Shown piece after piece: positions 36,881-51,200 of a stretch of DNA of 64,000 nucleotides (position 1 is the first letter of the stretch; every line of letters starts with the position of its first letter). Source of the stretch: Marisa cornuarietis (taxonomy: Eukaryota; Mollusca; Gastropoda; Architaenioglossa; Ampullariidae); contig SMMW01000188.1 in the NCBI GenBank assembly GCA_004794655.1, positions 1-64,000 on the forward strand. Reading direction: 5' to 3'. Under the pieces are notes generated by a model. It worked only from the letters and a program-made list of their open reading frames with translations. It did not search any database and had not been told where the DNA came from. The position numbers and the translations under genes were made by a program.

Positions 36881-39206
36881 CTGTCAACAGAAACAAATTT
36901 CAATCATGGAAATTTTCAAAAAAATCCACTTTCTGGAACTTTCCAAAATAAACAGAAAAAGTGGTCAACTCAGATGTTTTGAGAAGACAGCTGAAACCTG
37001 TTAACAGGAATCACAATTCTGTTTTCTTGGGAAGAAGGTAAATGAAGGCACAGAAATAAATAAAGGGGTGTATGTGCCTGTTTGTGTGTGTGTGTGTGTG
37101 GGGGGGGGGAGGGTCCAAAGTGACGAGAGAGAGAGAGAGAGAAGTCTATAAAATGGGGTTATACCAGTTCAGGGTGCATCAAGAGAAAGATGTGTTAAAA
37201 CCACATTAACCCACCTACATCCAAGATGATGTAAGATAAGATGAATGAAGCCACATTCACTTGTGTGAAAGATATGAAAAGATTATAAAGCTGCAGCCCA
37301 TGTCAAAGATATAAGGTGTAAAGCTACGTTAACTCACTTGTGTCCAAGATGCTCCCAAAGGTTTTCTTTGGTCCAGGTCCCATCACTGCTGATTATGATC
37401 ACAATACCACTTGGGGAAGTTATTTCCCATAGACGTGCAAGCCAGGCTGTAGAAAGAGCGTATGATAAGTAAATTCTGGTAGTTAATAAGTAACAAGAAG
37501 TAAACAGAAAGATGTATACTAGTAGTCCTACAAATTGCAGGCGGTCAACCATATTCATCATCACTTATATCAACTAATGTTGATTCACTTAATGAAGCGG
37601 GGTAAAATCAACTGAGAACTTTGTGCAGCTGGCTGGTGTCAATAATAAGTAAACTGCTCACAACATGCAGCTAAGTGTTGAATGCACAGAATATGGCATC
37701 GGGATAGTGTCGGTGACACAGACCGACAAGTATGGTCACTTTATGTATCCAGTCCAAAGTCAACCCCTTTGAAAACACCTACACTTCCTGTCTTTTAGGA
37801 CCTAACAAGTACCACACGCCATATGTTTTCTTGGAATAATAAATTTCAGCATGCAGAGACTAATAATGCTTGTGGCTGCAAAAATAACATGCTATGGGAA
37901 CTAGTTTGCTCAACTTACAAAATAATTTGTTTTATTTCATGGTATTTTATGCTATCCTGTAGCACCCATGGACACTTTTGTTGACATATTAAAGAATCCC
38001 ACATGAAGAGAGATTGGTCTTCTCCAAGCCTACATTTCAAAGGCATAAAAAGTCTTTCAACAGCTATGCCTAAACAATATTCACACAAATACTTAAACGT
38101 AATATGCTATTGGCATGAAAACTTTAAAAAAAAAAAAAGTTTTGGACTTGTTTGCTTGAGGCTATACAGTGTCGGGGCTTAGATTTTCGCTCAACAGTAG
38201 TGGACATCAGAGTCAAGGAGGAAATGCTGACAGTTTGAAATACTAGGGGTCATTTGTTTAATATGAAATAGTTTCCACCTTCATTTATTATTTTGATTGA
38301 AACTTTAATGACACTGCCATGCAATAACTGTATTATATCGCAATACAATGTTAATGACAGTTATTTTATTAGTAACAACAACAATCTAATCAGTGTTTTT
38401 ACTACAACTACCTAATCTATTCCTCTATCAGGACACAAGTACAGATGATTTTCTATTTAATTTAATATTAGATCTGAGAGATCTTAAAGGCAGACAATAC
38501 GTGGTCTTCCAGTCACAACATAAAGTCATGTACGGTGATGATGAATGTGTTGATGTCCACAGTGGTGTTTCGCTCTTCTCATATTGACATTTTAGTTCTT
38601 TTTTAATGATATCCGTTAAAGCTTTTTGTATTTTTGACTTCAATCAAGAAAATTTAAATGTGTTGTCAACAAGAAAACCTAGAAGAAATAACTATGATGT
38701 TCCAAGAGTGGCTCAGTGTATGTGTGCATGTGTAAATTGCCGAAGTGCAAAATGGTAAGTTTGGCACAAGTGAATGACCTTATAACATCAATGTTTATTG
38801 CACAACAATCTACAACCCAGATATATTGTTACCACATTTCATACAGAGCTAAATTTGTGAGCGAACCAGTCTATAGGCTAAATTCATCTTTACTGAAATG
38901 TAGCAGATGCTCATCAGCATCAGAAACTCCATCTGGATACGAGATTAAGCCAAGTCAACCAGGTGGCCAACCAAAAGGCTCAGATAAGGTCTCTACAATT
39001 TTCCTTAGTGTTAATGACAAGATAAGAAGGTAGTGTGTGTGTGTGTAGGTCAGTGGATGGGATAAGAGAGAGGGAGAAAGAGCACTAAATTTTTCTTGCA
39101 CCTCCCCCCCGCCTCATCAACTTCTATTTTTGTATTTCTTATGCTTAGCGTGGTTATGTAAAGTGCAGTGAGCGTAGCCACATGCTATGACTCTGTGCTA
39201 TACAAG

Positions 39207-39242
<36 letters not shown>

Positions 39243-42200
39243 ATCCATTAGAAAGTGGGATGGAAGTAAACAAAACAGTCAACAATTTCCTACCTTTTGG
39301 ATTCTGTATGCGGTGCAGAAAGGAGACAAGAACCATGTTGTGCTGTTTGATTTCATTGGGCAGCCACGTCAGCTGACACATACATATACAGATATTGTCA
39401 TTAAATGCTCAGTACATAGGTAGCCACGTCAGCTGACACATACATACACAGACATTATGTCGTTAAATGCTATATACACAAGTAGCCATGTCAGCTGACA
39501 CATACATACACAGACATTATGTCGTTAAATGCTATATACACAGGTAGCCATGTCAGCTGACACATACATACATACACAGACATTATGTCGTTAAACGCTC
39601 TATACACAGGTAGCCATGTCAGCTGACACATACATACATACACAGACATTATGTCGTTAAACGCTCTATACACAGGTAGCCATGTCAGCTGACACATACA
39701 TACATACACAGACATTATGTCGTTAAACGCTCTATACACAGGTAGCCATGTCAGCTGACACATACATACATACACAGACATTATGTCGTTAAATGCTATA
39801 TACACAGGTAGCCACGTCAGCTGACACATACACAGACATTATGTCGTTAAACGCTCTATACACAGGTAGCCATGTCAGCTGACACATACATACACAGACA
39901 TTATGTCGTTAAATGCTATATACACAGGTAGCCATGTCAGCTGACACATACATACACACACAGACATTATGTCGTTAAATGCTATATACACAGGTAGCCA
40001 TGTCAGCTGACACATACATACATACACAGACATTATGTCATTAAATGCTCTGTACATAGCCACGTCAGCTGACACATACATATACAGATATTGTCATTAA
40101 ATGCTCAGTACATAGGTAGCCACGTCAGCTGACACATACATACATACACAGACATTATGTCGTTAAACGCTCTATACACAGGTAGCCATGTCAGCTGACA
40201 CATACATACATACACAGACATTATGTCGTTAAATGCTATATACACAGGTAGCCATGTCAGCTGACACATACATACATACACACACAGACATTATGTCGTT
40301 AAATGCTATATACACAGGTAGCCATGTCAGCTGACACATACATACATACACACACAGACATTATGTCGTTAAATGCTATATACACAGGTAGCCATGTCAG
40401 CTGACACATACATACACAGACATTATGTCGTTAAATGCTATATACACAGGTAGCCATGTCAGCTGACACATACATACATACCCAGACATTATGTCGTTAA
40501 ATGCTATATACACAGGTAGCCATGTCAGCTGACACATACATACATACACAGACATTATGTCGTTAAATGCTATATACACAGGTAGCCATGTCAGCTGACA
40601 CATACATACACAGACATTATGTCGTTAAACGCTATATACACAGGTAGCCATGTCAGCTGACACATACATACACAGACATTATGTCGTTAAATGCTATATA
40701 CACAGGTAGCCACGTCAGCTGATACATACACAGACATTATGTCGTTAAATGCTATATACACAGGTAGCCACGTCAGCTGACACATACATACACAGACATT
40801 ATGTCGTTAAATGCTATATACACGGGTAGCCATGTCAGCTGACACATACATACATACACAGACATTATGTCGTTAAATGCTATATACACAGGTAGCCATG
40901 TCAGCTGACACATACATACACAGACATTATGTCATTAAATGCTCTGTACATAGCCACGTCAGCTGACACATACATATACAGATATTGTCATTAAATGCTC
41001 AGTACATAGGTAGCCACGTCAGCTGACACATACATACATACACAGACATTATGTCGTTAAACGCTCTATACACAGGTAGCCATGTCAGCTGACACATACA
41101 TACATACACAGACATTATGTCGTTAAATGCTATATACACAGGTAGCCATGTCAGCTGACACATACATACATACACACACAGACATTATGTCGTTAAATGC
41201 TATATACACAGGTAGCCATGTCAGCTGACACATACAGCTGACATACATACATACCCAGACATTATGTCGTTAAATGCTATATACACAGGTAGCCATGTCA
41301 GCTGACACATACATACATACACAGACATTATGTCGTTAAATGCTATATACACAGGTAGCCATGTCAGCTGACACATACATACACAGACATTATGTCGTTA
41401 AACGCTATATACACAGGTAGCCATGTCAGCTGACACATACATACACAGACATTATGTCGTTAAATGCTATATACACAGGTAGCCACGTCAGCTGATACAT
41501 ACACAGACATTATGTCGTTAAATGCTATATACACAGGTAGCCACGTCAGCTGACACATACATACACAGACATTATGTCGTTAAATGCTATATACACGGGT
41601 AGCCATGTCAGCTGACACATACATACATACACAGACATTATGTCGTTAAATGCTATATACACAGGTAGCCATGTCAGCTGACACATACATACACAGACAT
41701 TATGTCGTTAAATGCTATATACACAGGTAGCCATGTCAGCTGACACATACATACACAGACATTATGTCATTAAATGCTATGTACACAGGTAGCCATGTCA
41801 GCTGACACATACATACACAGACATTATGTCGTTAAATGCTATATACACAGGTAGCCATGTCAGCTGACACATACATACACAGACATTATGTCGTTAAATG
41901 CTATATACACAGGTAGCCATGTCAGCTGACACATACATACATACACAGACATTATGTCGTTAAACGCTATATACACAGGTAGCCATGTCAGCTGACACAT
42001 ACATACACAGACATTATGTCGTTAAACGCTATATACACAGGTAGCCATGTCAGCTGACACATACATACATACACAGACATTATGTCGTTAAACGCTATAT
42101 ACACAGGTAGCCATGTCAGCTGACACATACATACACACAGACATTATGTCGTTAAATGCTATATACACAAGTAGCCATGTCAGCTGACACATACATACAC

Positions 42201-45200
42201 ACAGACATTATGTCGTTAAATGCTATATACACAGGTAGCCATGTCAGCTGACACATACATACACACAGACATTATGTCGTTAAATGCTATATACACAGGT
42301 AGCCATGTCAGCTGACACATACATACACAGACATTATGTCGTTAAATGCTATATACACAGGTAGCCATGTCAGCTGACACATACATACACAGACATTATG
42401 TCGTTAAATGCTATATACACAGGTAGCCATCAGCTGATACATACACAGACATTATGTCGTTAAATGCTATATACACAGGTAGCCATGTCAGCTGACACAT
42501 ACATACACAGACATTATGTCGTTAAATGCTATATACACAGGTAGCCATGTCAGCTGACACATACATACATACACAGACATTATGTCGTTAAATGCTATAT
42601 ACACAGGTAGCCATGTCAGCTGACACATACATACACAGACATTATGTCGTTAAATGCTATATACACAGGTAGCCATGTCAGCTGACACATACATACACAG
42701 ACATTATGTCGTTAAATGCTATATACACAGGTAGCCATGTCAGCTGACACATACATACACAGACATTATGTACGTTAAATGCTATATACACAGGTAGCCA
42801 TGTCAGCTGACACATACATACATACACAGACATTATGTCGTTAAACGCTATATACACAGGTAGCCATGTCAGCTGACACATACATACACACAGACATTAT
42901 GTCGTTAAACGCTATATACACAGGTAGCCATGTCAGCTGACACATACATACATACACAGACATTATGTCGTTAAATGCTATATACACAGGTAGCCATGTC
43001 AGCTGACACATACATACACACAGACATTATGTCGTTAAATGCTATATACACAGGTAGCCATGTCAGCTGACACATACACAGACATTATGTCGTTAAACGC
43101 TATATACACAGGTAGCCATGTCAGCTGACACATACATACACAGACATTATGTCGTTAAATGCTATATACACAGGTAGCCATGTCAGCTGACACATACATA
43201 CACACACAGACATTATGTCGTTAAATGCTATATACACAGGTAGCCATGTCAGCTGACACATACATACATACACACACAGACATTGTCGTTAAATAATAAT
43301 AATAGTGAAGATGTGTATAGCGCATATTGACACTCATAGAGAGCATGCTCTTAGCGCTTAAAACAGGGAAGAGACGTGGACTAAGTAGACACAGAACAAA
43401 GGGGACGAAAGAAAACGACAGTACTGACGACGAAACAGAAAACAAAAGGCATCAAGTAACAGGAACAGAAAAATATAGTGAGTCTGCGAGAAAGATGGGT
43501 AAAGTAGCAAGAGGGAAGGGGGCGGGGTTAAGAAGGACTAGCATTGTGTGGACTGTGTTAGGAGTAATGCTCAAGGAAGAGGTGCGTTTTCAGTGCAGAT
43601 TTGAAAGATTCAGTTGTAGGAAGGTGGCGGATATGGAAAGGAAGAGAGTTCCATTGTTTTGCAGCACAGTAGCCAAAAGTCCTGTGACCATATGTTGTTG
43701 TTCTGGTGACAGGAACAGTTAGGATATGGTCGTCAGACGAAGAGCGTAGTTGTCTGGACGGAGAGTAAGGGATGAGAAGTTCAGAGAAATAGTCAGGACA
43801 GGGGCCAGCAAAGAAATTAAAACACAGCACAGACAGTTTGTACTGAATGCCAGAACGGATGGGTAGCCAGTGTAGAAAACGAAGGAGAGGAGTGACATGG
43901 TCCCGTTTCCTTGCTCTAAGCACCAGACGTGCAGTGGAGTTCTGTACTCTCTGGAGTCTCTGAATGAGGTAGTCAGGGCAGCCTGCCAGCAAGGAGTTGC
44001 AGTAGTCAAGTCGAGAAAGAACAAACGCACAGACAAGAGTGTTGGTAGCGCGTGTAGAGAGAAAATGACGGATGGCACTGATCTTACGGAGCTCATAATA
44101 GGCAGACCGACAGACAGCTGCTACATGTCTATCGAGTGTCATGTCATCAGTGACAATAAATCCCAGATTCCTAACAGATGACGTGAAGGTGATGTTGCTG
44201 TCGCCCACCTTGATGTGATTGGGCAGACTGACGAGTGAAGGTTGATGTCTTCTTCTATGGCACAAGAGGGCTTCCGTTTTATCATCATTTAGTTTAAGCT
44301 TGTTTTTTAGCATCCAGCCCTTGACATCACTGATACAAGCTTCTAGAGAGCTAATAGCAGAGTAAGACTCAGCCGGCGGAGTGGAACAGAAAAGCTGCGT
44401 GTCATCAGCATAGGATTGATGAGAAACCTGGTGAGACCGGATATATATGCTATATACACAGGTAGCCATGTCAGCTGACACATACATACACAGACATTAT
44501 GTCGTTAAATGCTATATACACAGGTAGCCATGTCAGCTGACACATACATACACAGACATTATGTCGTTAAATGCTATATACACAGGTAGCCATGTCAGCT
44601 GACACATACAGACATTGTGTTTTTGAATGCTCTATACATAGGTAGCCATGTCTTCTGACATATACATACACAGACATTATGTCGTTAAATGCTCTGTACA
44701 CAGGTAGCCATGTCAGCTGACACATACATACACAGACATTATGTCGTTAAATGCTCTGTACACAGGTAGCCATGTCAGCTGACACATACAGACATTGTGT
44801 TTTTGAATGCTCTATACATAGGTAGCCATGTCAGCAGTACATAAGAAAATCTATCATAGAGTGCTCTGTACATCGGTGCAAAAGAAAAGCTCCGATGAAA
44901 CATGACTGATGTGATTTAGATACACCTGCAATCAGGGATGTTGGTTACTACCATGTGTTCTGTAGAACAGTTCAGGATGAAGACTGAAGAACGTTGCCAT
45001 GTTTACCTGTATAATTTTCAGTGTGTATTACCTCTAACCTTACTAAAGAGAAGCGTTGTGGCAAAGAGTGAGGTTATTACCTGTTTAAAGAGGACTTTTT
45101 GAGGGTTTACTGTTGGATCAAGAGTTACTTTCTTCCCATCTTTGTAGGTCAATGTTTTGCCTTTCTGTAGTTCTAGTGCTGCACTGATGAGCCGTGCACA

Positions 45201-48200
45201 ACACTCCACACCTAGAACCTGCACACAAGCATATTCAACATTACAGAATAATCCTTGTGACCATGATGAAATCTACTTTTGCAAAATAGCTACAAATAGT
45301 TGTGCTGTGGAGTAAAACAGAAATCTATGATCTGCAGGATACGAGCTTAAAATGCCAGTCCTTCCAGCTGTAGCCAATTGTCTCTCTTCTCATCAGTGTC
45401 ACTGTATTATTTCTTGGCACATCACAGAGTCATTTCTTGACAAGTCACTGTGTCATTTCTTAACACATTTTGACATTTTATTTTATTCATTTCCCCCATG
45501 AGAAGTATAGAGAAATTTTGACTATACACAACAGCTCACCCATACAAAGCTTGAATACACACACAACGATAAAAGAAAAATAAAAGTAAATACAAAACTG
45601 TGTTACACGAGAAAGGAGAGCGTAACAACGATACTAATAGTACATTTAGTACAGTGTTGCTCTAATCTTGGTACACTGCAAAATCGTTCAGTCTGGACTA
45701 GAGTTTTATTGAATGTTGTAAACTTAAAGTATGTTACATGGTCCTTGTAAGGTAATAAAGTAATAATAATAATGTGAACTTATAACATGCAACATCATGA
45801 CCAAGATAGATCGCACTCTCTGCGCAGACCAATAATGATAAATGAAAGATAAGAGACAGTGGAGGGTGAGATGTGTATAGACACACTGAAAAAGATAAGA
45901 GACAGTGGAGGGTGAGATGTGTATAGACACACTGAACAACATACAGATGAGGTACAAGAGTAGAAAATAAAGCAACTGATGAAGGTATGAAGGGATGTAG
46001 GTACTGTACACAGTGTGAGAATGGAGTCATTACATGATGGTTAGCATGACAGACAGTATTGACAGGAAGTTAAGAACAGTAATTCAGGGATAGTTCTTAG
46101 TGAACAGATATTTCAGAGAACATTTGAATGTAGACTTGGAGTCCGAGTGGTGAATGTGATGTGGAAGAAAGTTCCACTGCTTAGCAGCACAGAGGGAGTA
46201 TGTCCGTTGTCCGTATGTGACTGTCTTTGTGAGAGGGAGGGAGGGAGGGAAAGAATGCAGGAGTCTGATGAGGAGCGAAGGTTTAGGGCAAGGAAGTGGA
46301 CAGACAAGATTTTAGTAAAGTAGTAGGGGGTTGGTCAGTTGGTCGTCCCTTGCCTGGCACCTGTGGTTGGGGGGATCACATGGATAGACACGGCAGCTGA
46401 CAGGGGCCGCCACTCTTGTCTACTGTGGGTGATAGTCAGCAGGTCCTGTACAGGACGGCCAGTCCAGTCTTTGATGTTCGTAAGCCAGTTCTTCCTCTGG
46501 CCACCGCGGCGTCGGCCACCCTCCAAGGTGTCTTGAAGGACAGTCTTCTACAAGGTGTCGTGCCGGGTCACGTGACCAAAGAAGACCAGCTTACGTCACT
46601 TGACTGTAGATAGTAGAGGTTCCTGGTGTCCTACCAGTGTGGCCATCTTGTTTCTTACAAAGTCGTTGGTTTTGTGTTCTTTGTATGAGATCCGGAGCAG
46701 CCTCCTCAGACACTTGTTCTCGAATGCCTGGATTCTCCTTTTCGTGTCGGCGAGCAGAGTCCACGTGTCACATCCGTAGAGCAGGATTGGCACTACCAGG
46801 GATTTGTACAGCCTGTACTTGGTAGTGAACCTTATCTTGTGGCTATACCAGATCCTATCTAGCCTAGCCATTGCTACTGTTACTATTGTGATCCTGATGC
46901 CGATATCTGGCATGGTGCTGCCATCATTGGAGAGGGTGGCTCCCAAGTATTTGAAGCTGCTGACCTTTTCAAGCTGTATCCCGTTCATAAAGATCTCTGC
47001 TTTGCCATTGCCATTGATCATAACTTTGCTCTTTTCAGTGCTGGTCTCCATTCCTGCTAACAGGTCTGTGTCATCTGCGAAGCGTAGGTTGCAGATTGGT
47101 CTTCCACCGATTGAAATGGAGGTATGATGGTCATGAAGAGCTTCAAGCATGATGTTCTCCAAGAATATATTGAACAGCACGGGTGATAGGGGACACGACG
47201 TAGTCCTACTGTGGTGTGAAAGTAAGCTCCTATTTGGTTGTTCAGCAGTACTGTACTCGTTGAGCTTTTATACAGTGCTTCAACGACTTGAACGAGGCTT
47301 GAACGAGTAGTAGGGGGAGAAGCATTCAAAGAATCCATAGCATAGACTATTAGGAAGCCGAGTCCAATAAACTTGATTCCTTTGACCACTGAGTGGTTTA
47401 AATGTGCATGAGTCAGGGTATGCAGCAAGATGTGTGGGTAGGAGGCACACTAACATCAAACATACAATTGACATTAGCGAATACTCTGATGTGAAGACAC
47501 TGATTCATTTTGAACAGAAAAATCAGATACTGATTCATGTTACACAGAAAGATCAGAGATTGATTCATGTTACACAGAAAGATCAGAGACTGAGTAATGC
47601 TACACAGAAAGATCAGAGACTGGCTCATGTTTTGCTGAAAGATCAGATATTGCTTCATGATACACAGAAAGATCAGAGGTAAGGACATCCTAGAATCTCT
47701 CTCTCTCTTCCTAAGTGAATAAAGATTTTGTTGACAAGAAAACAAACAGGTCCCTAGGAATCACAATCTAAATACAGTAAGCTATAACTAGATACTCACT
47801 TCTTCAAAATGTTTGCTCAATTCAAAAGCAGCACAACCCACAGCACTTCCTATATGCAATGCAGTTGTCATGGGAATGTTGTAAGAGCGTGTCAGGCTGG
47901 CAGCAAGAGTAGCACAGGTAGAAGGCAAACTGTCTCGGTATCCAAACTCTAGTTCCAGAATTCCTTGCAGTGGCATGGTGGAGTCATACAGGTAGTTGAC
48001 GTTGACGGTTGGGACACTGTGCACCTCAGCATTCTCTATCACCATCTGTGATTTCTCTGGATAATGTAGACATAACGAGAACACATCAGTGGCTGTGTGT
48101 GTGTAAGTGTGTGTGTGTGTGTTTTCCTTTATTAATTTTATTAGACACTATAATTTGTTCTGGATTTATTTAATTGCTCAGGACACCTTTCTGGTCACAA

Positions 48201-51200
48201 TACTCGCTGTTGTACTGAGTTCATCTAGCTGATCATAATGCTTACTGTTGTACAGAGTATGTCTAGCTGGTCACAATACTCGCTGTTGTACAGAGTACAT
48301 CTAGCTGGTCATAATGCTCACTGAGTTCATATAGCTGGTCATAATGCTCACTGTTGTACATAGTTCATATAGCTGGTCATAATGCTCACTGTTGTACTGA
48401 GTTCATCTAGCTGGTCACAATACTCACTGTTGTACAGAGTACATTTAGCCATGCCAATGCTCACTGCTGTATGGCATTCATTTAGTTTGTCACAATACTC
48501 ACTGATTGACTAGGCACACTAGGCTGGTCACAACACTAACTGATTGACTAGGCACACTAGGCTGGTCACAACACTCACTGACTGACTAGGCACACTAGGC
48601 TGGTCACAACACTCACTGACTGACTAGGCACACTAGGCTGGTCACAACACTCACTGACTGACTAGGCACACTAGGCTGGTCACAACACTCACTGACTGAC
48701 TAGGCACACTAGGCTGGTCACAACACTGATTGACTAGGCACGCTATATTCACTGACTGACTAGGCACACTAGGCTGGTCACAACACTAACTGATTGACTA
48801 GGCACACTAGGCTGGTCACAACACTAACTGACTGACTAGGCACACTAGGCTGGTCACAACACTCACTGACTGACTAGGCACACTAGGCTGGTCACAACAC
48901 TAACTGATTGACTAGGCACACTAGGCTGGTCACAACACTAACTGACTGACTAGGCACACTAGGCTGGTCACAACACTCACTGATTTACCAAGTGCAGTTA
49001 GCTGGTCTCAATTCTTTCATTTACTGATGATGCACTCAGTGCAACTAGCTACATGAGAGCAATGTTAAGTATTTTCTCATTGGATACAATAATCAAGTAC
49101 TTATACAAAATGTTTAGACATTAGTAGTGACTATTTTATTAGATGGCTGGGTATTTGCTACACGAGCTATTGTTGTGGTCAATGTAAATGGTGGAAATCA
49201 TTATCTACCTGACATGCCTGATCCTAGCACAAACACTTCTGTGTCCACCATGCATATAGGCAAAACAGGGGTTCCCTCGACAAGGGTCTTTACTAGACGA
49301 AAACCAAGATGCTGGTAAAAATGGCGGCGGAATGCAAATCTGGCAAATCGAGAAGCTTCATCCCCTGTTGATATCCAAGAGCCCCCCTGTCAAAATTCAG
49401 ACAAGAAACAATAGGCGTTTGAACGTTTCTAATTTTCTGGAATATTCTAGAGTTTGCAAAGTGTGCTTGTGCATTCCTTGTTTTACTACCAGTTAAGCTG
49501 TGCAGCGTCTTAGTGGTGTCTGAAGCTTCAAATGTTAGGGACCTGTGCAAGCATAAGAATATGAAATATAGTGTGACACTAATTTACGTAAGTTTCACAT
49601 CAGATTTTTATAATAGTATCATTCAGACATTTGTAAAATTGTGACAAAAGTGTATTCAGAGTTTGTAAGTGATCTACAGAATAAAACAGACTAGCAGAAG
49701 TGGGCATTCACAAACATAGATCTCATGAGGTAACACACAGTTGAGGACAAGGGAGAAGGAGGGAGCCACAACAGATTTGGGGCAGAATCTTGATCAGTCA
49801 GCAACAATCCAGGAATATTACAGGAGATTATAAAAACAAAGTGTACCATGATGACGTTGTGTTTGCCATCAAAGCAAGGACTGGAGAAATCATCATATAA
49901 GTAGTGCGTCTGAAAGTTGCTTAGGCCATTGAAGTGGTCCTCTGTCCACTCCCAGACATTGCCAAAGACATCAAAGAAACCTGCTTTTGTGGGTGGGAAC
50001 ATGTCCACAGGCTAAAGAAAAATAAAGTAGTAAGATTTGAAATTCATTATGACCCACACCTTTCAAATATTTTGGAGAACAGCTGTGCAAGTGGAACTTC
50101 TGACCATAGTCTTAGTACACAGCTGTTGAATTTAAACAGTTATAGAACACATATGTGACAGCCTAGTGTCACTGTAAGTAGGTGTCAAATGTGTCAACTA
50201 AAGGCCTTTCAAAGTACTACTGAAAAGCTATTTATTGTCTTGGGGTGGGGGTGGGGGTGGAAATTGGTGTTTTACGCAGAGTCAGCAACTAAGACTACAT
50301 CACGGCAAGGCACCCAGCCCTGTAAATATGTGTCACACTATATAAATTCACTTTATTATTATTAGGTGCCCTGTCTTGAGTCTACAGGAACACTATAGGT
50401 ACCCCATGTCTTGTGGCTACAGGTGTGCACTATAGGTACCATGTCTTATGCCAACAGGTGTGCACTATAGGTATCCCATGTCTTGTGCCTACAGGTGTGC
50501 ACTATAGGTACCCCATGTCTTATGCTGACAGGTGTGCACTGTCATGCCTACAGGTGTGCACTATAGGTACCCCATGTCTTATGCTGACAGGTGTGCACTA
50601 TAGGTATCCCATGTCTTGTGCCTACAGGTGTGCACTAGAGGTGTACAATGTCATGCCTACAGGTGTGCACTGTAGGTACCATGTCTTCTGGCTACAGGTG
50701 TGCACTACAGGTACCTGTCATGCCTATAAGTGTGCACTATAGGTATCCCATGTCTTGTGCCTACAGGTGTGCACTGTAGGTACCATGTCTTCTGGCTACA
50801 GGTGTGCACTACAGGTACCTGTAATGCCTATAAGTGTGCACTATAGGTATCCCATGTCTTGTGCCTACAGGTGTGCACTAGGTGTACAATGTCATGCCTA
50901 CAGGTGTGCAATATAAGTGCCTGTGTCTTGTGCCTACAGGTGTGCACTAGAGGTGTACAATGTCATGCCTACAGGTGTGCAATATAAGTGTCCGTGTCTT
51001 GTGCCTACAGGTGTGCACTAGGTGTACAATGTCATGCCTACAGGTGTGCAATATGTGCCGTGTCTTGTGCCTACAGGTGTGTACTATGGGTACCATGTCT
51101 TCTGGCTACAGGTGTGCACTGCAGGTACCTGTCATGCCTACAGGTGTGCACTATAGGTGTCCCATGTCTTGTGCCTACAGGTGTGCACTACATGTACCCC

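Noticed and set aside
36661..36951. Plus-strand frame of 96 aa, possible alternative last exon of YIPF
   Set aside because: It is antisense to the OvoA last exon. Joining from the internal YIPF donor gives an early stop.
39359..44840. Regularly spaced repeats resembling a CRISPR array
   Set aside because: Units are contiguous, with no unique spacers between them, in an animal intron.
49301..49550. Minus-strand 85-aa frame overlapping OvoA exon j
   Set aside because: It is a shadow: out-of-frame reading through the exon and its upstream intron.
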